Origin: Anagrus nilaparvatae
Lineage: Eukaryota > Arthropoda > Insecta > Hymenoptera > Mymaridae
Assembly: GCA_022575985.1 (NCBI GenBank)
Contig: JAKSXM010000288.1
Location: 1,887,501-1,951,500 of the forward strand
Length of the DNA: 64,000 nt
Direction of reading: 5' to 3'
The notes under the pieces were generated by a model that worked only from the letters and a program-made list of their open reading frames with translations, did not search any database and had not been told where the DNA came from. The stretch's first letter is position 1; the number at the start of each line of letters is the position of its first letter. Below, piece by piece: positions 54,095-64,000 of the stretch. The position numbers and the translations under genes were made by a program.

Positions 54095-54640
54095 TGGCAA
54101 TTTTGAGGCAAAACAGAAGGAGTCCTAATTCAGACTCTAAATGGAACTCCAAGAAAAATAGAGAGTAACCTGTAGCTGTCTGTATTTAAAGTAAGATTCG
54201 ATCCATAGTTAGGCAATCCTGGAAAAACCCATTACTTGTAATTTTGCAATGAGTTTTGAAGATCATATTGAGTCAAAAGCCTTACTAAAGTCAAATTGCA
54301 GTAATATGGTTACCAATCTTTTAACATGGAACATGTTCATTGGAAGGGGTATTTCAAAAAGTCTGGCTCAATAGGGGTGGACTTTTTAGGGGGGGAGGTG
54401 AAATATTATAATAAAAGGATGAAATACAATTTGAAGTGGATCCAGAAATTTGTTTTGGCTTTAATAATTGGTAATTTAATCTTGAACTAGCTTCTCAAGA
54501 ATCTTTGACAAGAAACTTAACTAAGCAACAGGTATAAAATCATAGTGCTGAAGGGATGCAAATTTTTTTAATAGTCACAAGTAATGGTTATTTTTCAAGC
54601 TAATGGAAAAACGACTTTTATCAAAGATTCGTTAATGACT
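54095..54640 (-). pseudogene. LINE reverse transcriptase fragment, broken
   Basis: Two minus-strand blocks: KILEKLVQD with NKFLDP near 54,500-54,440 (an early RT motif), and LLQFDFSKAFDSI near 54,300-54,260 followed by LWIESYF. They are separated by about 130 bp beginning AACATGGAACATGTTCATTG, a dispersed repeat seen also at 24,163 and 53,190. Multiple stops. CR1/Jockey-type. Confidence 0.6.
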
Positions 54641-56192
54641 TAATGAGTATTAATTATATTACGCGTAATGCACCAAGGAATCGATCCAGGTAGTAGCATC
54701 AGTCATACCCATCGACCTGCTAGTGTTGGAGCGGAAATACATTTACGATAGTGTAGAGGACCGCGAAGTGTCATTCACTCGCGCCCGCTCCAGCTCTATG
54801 AGCGCATGGCAGCGAGGGGTTTATCACCAAGTAATGTTTTAAAAAATAGAAAAACACTACTTAAACACTACTTAAACACTACCTTGTAATATTCAGTAGT
54901 GTTTAGTAATGTTATGGTAATGCTTAGTAATATGTTGAAAATAAAAATTTAGTATTGTTCGGTAGTGTTTGGTAATGTCTTGGTTAATGCCAGGTAGTAT
55001 TTATTGAGTATGCGCGCGTTATCAAGCGCGTGAGACGAACAGCGGTTCTCAAAAAATAAATATAATAACTTCATTACATTGTAATTAAAGCGACATAATG
55101 AAATATATATTATTATATTATTATTATCTTAAAAAAATAATATTTCGCCTTTTAAACTTTTATGAATTTTGAGGAATTTCTTTTTATGAAAATAAGAAAT
55201 TTTTTCTCAGAAAAAGCTGACACATAAAATGAGATTTACTGAAATACAAAATTATACTTTTTTCAAATATGTTAAAAATTGCGACCAACCTTTTTTTGGG
55301 GTAAGCGACAAAATTTTTTAAATTTAAATACACCATCGCAAATTTAGGGGTCCTGCCTCCTAAACTTGCTCCTAAAAATAGGCACTTCACCCTTAAATTA
55401 TCAAAAACTATCTCTAAAAAGGGTATTTTTTAAGTATTTAACGTTTTTGCAAATTTAAAGGCGAAGTGCCAAATTTTGGTAGACAGGATCTTCAAATTCC
55501 GTAACTTAGCCAGTAACTATACAACCCAAAACCGCCATTTTACTGAGTTAAATGGTTTTTTGGGCAGATACTAGCCATGGTTTCTGGGAATTTTTTACTG
55601 ACACCAAATCAAGATTGTGTCTTAATTTTCTGATTTTTTGGAAAATTTTACAACAGACCCATATCTCGAAAAAATTTTATACATTTCGTAAAAGTATGAA
55701 TATGAAGAAAACAAAATTCATAACTCTAAAATTTTTATGTTTATTTTGTTTTTTGAGCTTCAGAAATATAGGTATATGGCGTGAAAACAGGACTTAACTC
55801 ATTAACGCCGGGGCGGAGAGTTTTGGAAATGAGCAAAAATAAGTATATTTCCTTATAGATAAGTGGCTAAAAAGTTTATGCTAGTCGTAAAATTTCATTC
55901 TCTTTCAGAATCTGACATTAGTTTTCACCTACAATCCTTAAAAATACCCTAAAAACGGGAGTGAAAGGGGTGGGTCAGGCATTATTAGGAAATGTTTGGA
56001 TAAATCAATGAGCAAAATATCCAATTTTATTAAAAAATGTTTGAAAATAATATTTTTTATGTAAATTTAAGTAAACTTCGTATACATTGAGGTCTCATTC
56101 ATTTTGGCCCTATTTACAACCCTTAAAAGGTGGATAGGGGTAGTACTCCAGTCAAAATACGGGTTTGGTTGTATTATCACTGGCGAACACCA

Positions 56193-57312
56193 GATTTGTT
56201 CTACTATTGGTTTTTTGGGTCGCTGAACACCAAAATCAGAGTCATTTGGCAGAGAAATTGGGGCTTCACCCTTAAAAACTACCTCCAAAAAGGATGTTTT
56301 TACATATTCGCACTTTGAGCACTCAGATTTTCACCATACGGGTTTTTGGGTCACTGATCAATAATTACGATTTCTTTTTCATAAATAATTAAAATTTCAT
56401 CCCTGAATTGGCTAAAACTACCCACGAAAAGGGGTTTTTTTTGCTATTTTCGTACTTTTAGCATCCAGGATATGCCCATATATAGGTTTTTTTTTCATAA
56501 ATAATTAAAATTTCGTCCCTGAATTGGCTAAAACTACCCACGAAAAGGGGTTTTTTTTTGCTATTTTCGTACTTTTAGCATCCAGGATATGCCCATATAT
56601 AGGTTTTTGGGTCGCTAAAAAAGAATTTCGACTCCTTTTTTATAAATTATCAATATTTCACCCTTTAAATAGCTAAAATTACTCCTAAAAGGTGTGCGAC
56701 TTCTTTTTCATAAAGAATTAAAATTTAACCACGTACTTAAGAAGCTCAAAGCGCAAAAATTGCAAAAACACCCCTTTTAGTGTAGTTTTACGCAATTTAG
56801 GTTTTAAATTTTAATTATTTATGAAAAAGGAGTCGAAATTCTTTTTTAGCAACCCAAAAACCTATATATAGGCATATCCTGGATGCTAAAAGTACGAAAA
56901 TAGCAAAAAACCCCCTTTTCGAGGGTAGTTTTAGCCAATTCAGGGGTGAAATTTTAATTATTTATGAAACAGAAGTCGGAATTCTTGATTCGTGGAACTT
57001 CTTGATTAGCGACCCAAAAAACCTATATGGGCATATACTGAATGCTAAAAGTACGGAAATAGCAAAAACACCCTTTTTAGTGGGTAGTTTTAGCCAATTC
57101 AGGGGTGAAATTTTAATTATTTATGAAAAAGAAGTAGAAATTATTGATCAGTGACCCAAAAACCCGTATGGTGAAAATCTGAATGCTCAAAGTGCAAATA
57201 TGTAAAAAAACCCTTTTTGGAGGTAGTTTTTATGGGTGAAGCCCCAATTTCTCTGCCAAATGACTCCGATTTTGGTGTTCAGCGACCCAAAAAACCAATA
57301 GTAGAACAAATA
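56193..57312. repeat. Internal palindrome with 118-bp tandem units
   Basis: Left arm AGATTTGTTCTACTATTGGT and the inverse near 57,305. Within the left arm a unit of about 118 bp (CATAAATAATTAAAATTTC ... GCATCCAGGATATGCCCATA) occurs twice in tandem (about 56,380-56,600), and its inverse occurs in the right arm. GGGTCGCT/AGCGACCC recurs through the block. Confidence 0.75.
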
Positions 57313-57436
57313 GTAGAACAAAACTCGAAGTCAGCCCCTCACAATTGGTTTAAACTCTTACCAAAATTTTTTTTTCTTCAGAATTTCAGAAAATCTGGTT
57401 CGCTACCCTGAAGGAACAAAACCATTCAAAACGATT

Positions 57437-58498
57437 GAAATGCCAATCGTATAAATTGACTTTTGTATTTTACGATTCGGAGCGATTGAATTTAATCGTT
57501 TTGAATGGTAAGTATAATTTTTAATCGTGAGCAATGGTTTTTTAAAACTTCTTTATAAAAAAGTTTTCCGCGTCAAATAAAGGCTAATTATATGTGAAAA
57601 TCGTAATAAGGTCTAAAAAAACAAATTTCCCAAATTATTTTCCGATTTTCCAATGTGTTGGGCCAAAAAACGCCAAGAAAGGAACTCTCCACATTACCTG
57701 TGGGTTTTCGAGGTTGAGAAAAACGTTTTTTATAATGTAAATTTTTGATTTTTCATCCTTACGTATGTTCTTATTTTCTAAGATGTTACCCCAAAAAATA
57801 TCAAAAAAGAAAATTTTCTGCATTACCCAGTGGCTTTCAAGGTTGTGAAAAACGCTTTTAAAAATAATAAATGACATATATTTTTTATATGTTATTTTAA
57901 TTTTCGCTATTAATTTGGATTTAAATTACAAGTAAAAAATATGGTGGACGTTTTAAAGATCTCCGTATGAGCATGACAGTATTGACATTTTTGATGTTTT
58001 TTTGGTCTGTCATCTTAGAAAATCGGAAAATATGTAGAGGCGAAAATATGAAAATTTCCTACAATAAAAACGTTTTTCTCAACCTCTAAAACACCCAGGT
58101 AATGTCGAAAGTTCTATATTTGATTGTTTTTGGTACGCCATATTAGAAAATCGGAAAATATATTGGGGTGAAAAAATTAAAATTTTCATCAATAAAAGCA
58201 TTCTTCTTAACCTCGAAAACCCCCAGGTATAATGTGGAGAGTTCCTTTCTTGGCGTTTTTTGGTCCGCCATATTGGAAAATCGGAAAATAATTTGGGAAA
58301 TTTGTTTTTCTAGACCTTATTACGAGTTTCACATATAATTAGCCTTTTTTTTGACTCGGAAAACTTTTTTATAAAGAAATTTTAAAAAAACCATTGCTCA
58401 CGATTAAAAAAAATTATACTTACCATTCAGAACGATTAAATTCAATCGCTCCGAATCGTTAAATCCAAAAGTCAATTTATACAGCAATTGGCATTTCT
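57437..58498. repeat. Second internal palindrome
   Basis: GAAATGCCAATCGTATAAAT (left) and AATTTATACAGCAATTGGCA (right) mark the ends. Matching blocks include CGATTCGGAGCGATTGAATT with its inverse, and TTGGCGTTTTTTGG / CCAAAAAACGCCAAG. The arms are about 500 bp. Confidence 0.75.
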
Positions 58499-59114
58499 TA
58501 TTTTAAATCTTATTATTCATTTATTAAATATATTTTATAGTATTTATTATATATTTATATTTTTTGAGAACCGCTGGGCCGTCAGTCGTCTGTCTAACGC
58601 GCTTAATACCACGCGCATATACAATGAGTACTACAAGGCATTACTAAACATTACCTGAACACTACCAGCCACTACTTTGTTTTTATTTTTCGTTTATTTC
58701 TAAACACTACCTAACACTACTAAAAATTAAAAAACATAACTGAAAAATTACCCTCGGACTACTTTGGTGATAAACCCCTCGCATGGCAGGGACGATGGAA
58801 GAATGAACAAAAGGCCAGGTGGACGCGTACTCTGATTTCAGATCTGCAGGCATGGACTGGGCGACAGCATGGGGAGGTAGACTTTTAACTCACCCAATTT
58901 TTAACTGGACACGGGTATTTCCGTGTCATGTTAAAGCACTGGCATAAGGTGGAAACAGAGGAGTGCTTGCACTGCTCAGGCGTGAAGGATACAGTGGAGC
59001 ACACTTTCTTTGGATGTGTGCGCTACGTGGAAGGGCGCCCGTCCTGTATATCTGTGTATAAAAATGAGGCTCCAGCGAAATATGTATTTAGGTCATATAA
59101 AGAACAGCCATGAA

Positions 59115-60473
59115 GATCACTGAAAGTAGCCCTAGATGTCTCATTTTTCATCATGTCACGATTGTTGTAAATTGCATCGTCTAGTCTAGTCCATGTAATT
59201 CAGTGTTGTAAATTCTTATTATTGAGTCACCAAATTTATCCCAAATATAATCTTTCAGATTTTTGGCAGAATAAGCATTTTAAAAACATGATTAAAAATA
59301 TATTTTTAATAAAATTTGAAATTACTTGTGAATTAAAATAAAAAAGAATCGTTTTGTTTCAGAAAAAAGAATGGCAAAAGAATTGATACAGTACTATAGA
59401 GATAGACATAGAACTTCATTTGCATAAAAATACGAAATTCTATATACATAGTGTAATTAGTAATTCTAAGTGTGTATATAATAAATAATTAAATATAGTT
59501 TAAGTTATCGTAATTGTTTGCATGAAAAATTGCACCAAAGGAGGCAAAAAATAAATTTTTTAACAATAATAACAGTATATAAAAATAAGTAATTTATTTT
59601 AATTAGTATACGAATAAAAAAATAAATTTGAAAAAATTGTGCACCCCGTGTTTTAATGACATCAGTCAAAATTAACGATTTTGTGTGTAACTGTGCAGCT
59701 GCCCTACAGATTAAAAACCTCAATATCTACATTTTAACGATTTCGAGATATTGAACGATACGCGTTTCTAACGATTTAATGATGTTATTAGATAGTTTTT
59801 AAAAAAATAAAAAACTCACTAACTGCTGCTCTAGTAACGCTTTAGGATATATAACTGATGGTAGAAAATTGAGTAGTAAAAATAAGTAGTAAAAAGCTAA
59901 TTCGCGCAGAATTTCGTGGATTAGAATAATATAAGAATAAAATAAGTTAAGAATTTTTCTCTAGAAATAAGCATGAATATGTCTACTAATTCCAAAAATA
60001 TACCGTAGGCCTAAATTGTTTAATTTTTGGATTCTACCCCTTAACCCAATCACAACATTAAGAATACCTGGTGATACGTAATATATATTTATAGATATTA
60101 GAAGAGAAATCAGTGACCTAAGCATCGATACATACCTTTTTTATTGTTTGTTTATAAAAATATTATTGTACAGTTAATAAAATATAAATTAATAAAACTG
60201 ATATTTTTATTATTAAAAAAAAACAAGTCTACTTTGTTTTCGATAACAACCCGGTACCAAAAATATATTAGTATATGTAATAAATCTATATAAATATTTT
60301 GCATATATAATAAAAGCCATTATATTCCATTAATTGGCTGCATGTAAATTAGCCATATATATTCGTATAATAATGACAAGTAAGCGTTAATGGATATAAA
60401 ATTAGTATTATATATTATAACAGTATAACATCTCGAAAATATGTAATTTTTTTTTTAACTCTCACTCTCATCA

Positions 60474-60505
<32 letters not shown>

Positions 60506-60660
60506 GTATATTTCAAAATCCGTATAATATTTATATATAATACATAGATACGTTTTATGAATATTTAAAAGTACCTTGCTTCCTCTCCTATAAAAAAGAT
60601 TTATATGCGCGAAACATTAGTACAGGAGAACAACTGCACAACCTGCAAAATATTTATATA
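59115..60660. other. AT-rich DNA, nothing recognised
   Basis: No supported gene. The minus-strand frame 59,505-59,723 lacks a family motif. AT microsatellite at about 60,475-60,490. Confidence 0.5.
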
Positions 60661-60665
60661 CGTAT

Positions 60666-60959
60666 TAGCCTGGAAGTTATTTTAAAAAGTTATTCGAGGC
60701 TCGTTGTGTTAAAAATGTTATTACTAAAAAATTAATAATATGATTATGCGTATTAGCTATAATTACCTTTTTTGGGCACTGGTAATGCTGATTGATAAGT
60801 TTTAATTTTGATATTGGACTTCTAAAAGGGCCAAATTTTATTCAATAACCATTTACGTAATTGTAATCAACATTTAAATCGTTGACTCGAATTTTAATGA
60901 CTTAAGTTTTTTCAATGAATCATGAATGAAAATAAATTTTTAAAATAAACTACCAGGCT
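60666..60959. mobile_element. Foldback MITE (family A), second copy
   Basis: Begins TAGCCTGGAAGTTATTTTAA and ends ...TTTTAAAATAAACTACCAGGCT. Same termini as 19,477-19,780. CGTAT flanks both sides (60,661-60,665 and 60,960-60,964), a possible 5-bp target duplication. The inner sequence is diverged. Confidence 0.75.
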
Positions 60960-60964
60960 CGTAT

Positions 60965-63410
60965 ATACATATTTATACATATTTTATAATAAGTATGTAT
61001 ATTTAAAATAAGTCAAGTCTCGTATAGAATTTTTTTTATTTTATAGAACATCACTACCACTAAAAGACGATCTATGAATACAATATAATTTTTTTATATA
61101 AAAAAAGTTTAAAAAAAGTATTATTATAGGAAGTAATAAAAAGTAAAATATATATATGTATATATATATTTATATAAATGCATGAATTTAAGTATATATA
61201 TATATATATATGAAAAAAAAAATAATAACACTAACCAAGTAACTTAAAGTATGTAATATATGGGTTACATGTTAGATGAGAATAGTAAAGCTCGACACGC
61301 GAGGTTTCCGCGATCCCAATTTCCTTTCTAAATATGACTGTATATTCTAGTGATTTTGCACGAGAGAAATTATTATGTAACTATATATATATATATTTAT
61401 AATATAAGGGTAAATTAATTTTCTCAGCAGTTGCATTTATATATACATTTTCATGCAGTGGTCTCTTTTCCTTAACTAATTTTCTTATTCGGCCTTTTCA
61501 CGTTTTCTTGCAATAAGATCTTATATCCGTCAAGTAAAATTACAATTTACAGAATATGTGCATAATATGCACTGTATATTATGTACATATATATATTTTA
61601 ATGTATTTGTATGTGTCTGGGTTTTGTTATAAATATATATATAATATAAAAGCTGCGGCAGCATTCTGCAGTATAAGCACACATTAAGAAAACATAATAT
61701 ATACGAATGAAATACAAAAGCTCATATTATAAGAGAATAAATTTTCAGACTCATCTTTTATTTAATTTATATATAATAATTTCAAAGATATGAAATAATT
61801 TATAAATTATCATTGTCAAATTTTTAGCCACGATATAGATGAACGTACAGATGAAATTATGCCTTACAAGTTTGTCAACTCGTATAGGGAAAAATTTTGT
61901 TTTCCAATACCTTTTGCAGCCTTTAATACGTTTAAGTTAAATTTCTGAAAGTAAATATTGTTTTAAAAAGTGTATTTTCTGAAAAATTTCTTTGATGAAT
62001 GAAAAAAACGGTAGAAATATTTTTAGAAATTAAAATCATTTTGTACATTTTTATTGCGACAACATTTGAGTAATTACAAAACAAAAACTTGCTTTAAATT
62101 ATAAAAGACTTTTTTTAAGCACGATCACATATTCCATTAAGTTTTTTGGTGGTTTTCAATTATTAGATACTCTTCGGATAATTCAAAATTAAAAAATATT
62201 TCAATTTTTGCATTTTTTTCCTTAAATTCGTAATATCTAAAATTGGTTTCATGACAAAAAACTGTAAATCTCTTAATTTTGTAATATTCATGAAACAGCT
62301 CCCCTAACTGACATCATAAATTTTAAAAATGTAGCTAGAAAAAAAAATTGCATTTGTAAAAACAAAAAAAAATGGCTTCGTAGCTGGTAATTCAAGGTAT
62401 TTTTGATGTACCTAAAATGAACTTTGCTCTACATTTTTTTCGAGAAATTTAAATTTCCCAGCACTTCGAATTTTTTTTATAACGCGTACACCAAAACGAA
62501 TATAAAATAAATACAAACAGCAATCTAGTCTTATATATAAAAAATATATCTGAGAAAAGCTTAATGTTTATTCCACTTTTGAATACTTATGTACGTTTAT
62601 TTAGCTATATGCGTATACATATATATAAAATACAAATGCACATATATATATTAAGCAGTTGGTGCTTATCACGTGACAGGTTGGCTAAAGTACCTTCGTG
62701 TAAATATGAGGCAAGCCACTACGGCTTTGAAATATATTTAAGTATAGAATAGAAGCTTACTTAAGTGAGAATAAGCCCAGGAAGAGAATCATGCATAGAT
62801 TATGCGTTATTCGCATTTTGCAAGGAAATACACGACTATTTTACTATGCACGTTGTTCTATTACTATTTTATTCTGAAAACTGCAATGTAATAAAAAAGA
62901 ATTTATATATATATCTTACGATACTATTTAATTTTAGTTTTTTGTGCAAAATTTTATTTAATAAATTTAATTCTAATTTTATTAATTTTTTGAAGTACAG
63001 TATTACTATTTATTTAAATTTTGTATAATAAAAAAAAGTTTTTATGATGTATGCTTTCCTAACTGGACCGTTGATAAGAGAAATTTTATGTCGTGCATAC
63101 ACTTTATCTTTTTTAACATAAAATGTATATTATAAAAAGCGTATTTTATGAGGTTACTTTGTACAGTAAGATTTTAATTGTTTATGACGTATTCTTTTCA
63201 TTAAAAATAATTTTAATAAAAAATATGGCACATATTTTAATTTGCGTAGCATTGAGATTAAGGGCGACGGAATCAAGAGATGAACTGCAACAAGATTAAT
63301 ATAAGTGAAATTTATGGCACTTGCTTTTCAAGATTAAGTAGATTAAAATAATTTGAGTACTTTATGGAGTACTGCTTTTTTTTATTAAAATACAAAACAA
63401 AAAGAACTTA
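60965..63410. other. AT-rich DNA with AT microsatellites
   Basis: (TA)n runs at about 61,145-61,210 and 61,382-61,400. Small GC-richer patches (e.g. 61,285-61,320) show no coding signature. Plus-strand frames at 62,564-62,752 and 62,765-63,028 have no recognised motif. Confidence 0.5.
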
Positions 63411-63419
63411 CCACGAGGA

Positions 63420-63790
63420 TGAATCTGAAAGCGTAATCTTCTTTACTTGCTGTTGGCATACTTTCTATAGCTCTAAGTCATCTGAGCTATGTTAAAGTTG
63501 CTTGTCTGTTTAGCAAGGTTTGTATTTGTGGCAGTAGCCGCACTGCTATTTGGTGGTCTTTATCTTTGGCCATATTTAAAAATCTTACGATGAAATTTCT
63601 TGATAGTTGCCCAGTATGAAGTGTGGCTGGTATGTTGGATATATATGGTGCGCTACTCATTTGTCGCTGTGGGGTCTACTTTGACCGAGGCGTCGTTATT
63701 TATTTGGTTCTCTAGGGTCACTTGTATACACAGATTCCATAAGCCATCTATGTCTTTGATTTTTCGCTTATGATGAAAAAGTTCGTGCAG
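63420..63790 (-). pseudogene. Relic coding patch of unknown origin
   Basis: Less AT-rich than its surroundings. Minus-strand frames give protein-like stretches in two frames: KDIDGLWNLCIQVTLENQ and ATIKKFHRKIFKYG, then MAKDKDHQIAVRLLPQIQTL and ASKEDYAFRFILV, interrupted by stops and a frame change. A transposon protein or decayed gene is likely; I do not recognise the family. Confidence 0.3.
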
Positions 63791-63894
63791 TGCTCCTCTT
63801 CTCCTAAATTTAATATCCATTCATACGCTGTATTCATCTGTAACAAAGTTTATATATTTGTAACGCGGAATTTGTTTTATTCAGTATATCTTAA

Positions 63895-64000
63895 TATCTT
63901 AATACTATATATATTTGAAAATTTGTTTGTTTGTCTGTCTGTCTGTCCCCTCATCACGCAAGAACCGCCGAACCAATTGGCATGAAACCGGTGTCAAAAT
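63895..64000 (+). mobile_element. Possible start of a Helitron-like element, cut by the window end
   Basis: TTTGTTTGTTTGTCTGTCTG is followed by ACGCAAGAACCGCCGAACCA and TTGGCATGAAACC. The pattern of GTTTGTTTGT repeats followed by 'aaccg...gaaccaattggcatgaaa' resembles the 5' region of insect Helitron-type repeats. Only about 100 bp are in the window. Confidence 0.3.

Larger units (their letters stand above)
54813..58781. mobile_element. 3,969-bp composite foldback element with 8-bp target duplication
   Basis: Inverted ends CGAGGGGTTTATCACCAA (54,813) and TTGGTGATAAACCCCTCG (ending 58,781), flanked exactly by CATGGCAG (54,805-54,812 and 58,782-58,789) inside an R1 LINE. The terminal arms, about 250 bp, are themselves repetitive (GTAGTGTTTAGTAATG-like units). 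Two further palindromes lie inside (56,193-57,312 and 57,437-58,498). No transposase is recognisable, so it is mobilised in trans if at all. An 8-bp duplication fits hAT or P superfamily transposases. Open frames within (55,184-55,390, 55,552-55,797, 56,067-56,318, 57,217-57,411, 57,635-57,877) are repeat translations. Confidence 0.85.
54650..59110 (+). pseudogene. R1-type LINE ORF2 C-terminal fragment, split by a foldback element
   Basis: The plus-strand left part (54,650-54,812) encodes VVASVIPIDLLVLERKYIYD up to a MSAWQ block. The right part (58,782-59,040) resumes with ARWTRTLI and a RQHGEVDF / LTQFLTGHGYF block, then ECLHCSG, VEHTFFGC. This is the conserved R1 ORF2 tail: P-(I/P)-(I/D)-LL-x-x-ER, W-Q, R-W-T, LTQ-x-L-(T/S)-GHG-x-F, and the C-x-x-C...H-x-x-x-x-C finger. 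A stop interrupts the right part (TAA in 58,884-58,888). Coding similarity fades near 59,110. Confidence 0.8.

Noticed and set aside
56067..57411. Near-identical peptides encoded at 56,067-56,288 (minus) and 57,217-57,411 (plus)
   Set aside because: The repetition comes from the two arms of one palindrome, not from a gene pair.
59505..59723. 72-codon minus-strand ORF with a GC-richer N-terminal half
   Set aside because: No recognised family, no convincing splice partners, and the C-terminal half is low-complexity translation.

Overview
This window is AT-rich eukaryotic genomic DNA, most likely from a hymenopteran insect and probably a parasitoid wasp. That placement is inferred from a hymenopteran-type odorant receptor gene, from the transposon families present (Bel/Pao, CR1-like and R1-like LINEs, hAT, foldback MITEs, a tRNA-derived SINE) and from the base composition. 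No species can be named from the sequence alone. Most of the window is transposon-derived or featureless AT-rich DNA.

The main gene is on the minus strand. An insect odorant receptor (7tm_6 family) can be assembled by hand as nine exons from an ATG at 48,888 to a stop at 20,784. All splice sites are GT-AG, all junction phases agree, and the predicted product is about 387 residues. The coding exons total about 1.16 kb but the gene spans 28.1 kb, because introns 5 (12.6 kb) and 6 (11.2 kb) are filled with transposons. Intron 5 holds a CR1-like LINE fragment, a damaged Bel/Pao LTR retrotransposon (33,916-39,973) and a 3.9-kb palindrome that contains further nested insertions. Intron 6 holds four long inverted-repeat (foldback) structures, one built around a 25-bp minisatellite.

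Region by region: 1-8.7 kb is AT-rich DNA with one TIR element (6,588-7,239). 8.7-9.7 kb is an R1-type LINE ORF1 relic broken by a MITE. 11.4-15.1 kb is a CR1-like LINE relic broken by a small TIR element, which is itself broken by a hAT element with a clear 8-bp target duplication. 19.3-20.8 kb is a cluster of three inverted-repeat MITEs just past the receptor 3' end. 20.8-48.9 kb is the receptor gene. 49-53 kb is sparse, with a truncated tRNA-derived SINE and two candidate 3' exons of an unrecognised minus-strand gene (52,327-52,653). 53.1-59.1 kb is another nest: a TIR element, LINE RT remnants, and an R1 LINE split by a 3,969-bp foldback element flanked by the 8-bp duplication CATGGCAG. 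59-64 kb is mostly empty, with one more MITE and, at the right edge, a relic coding patch and a possible Helitron-like start.

No rRNA or intact tRNA gene, CRISPR array or prokaryotic feature was seen. All coordinates and reading frames were worked out by eye. Family names rest on recognised motifs, not on database searches.
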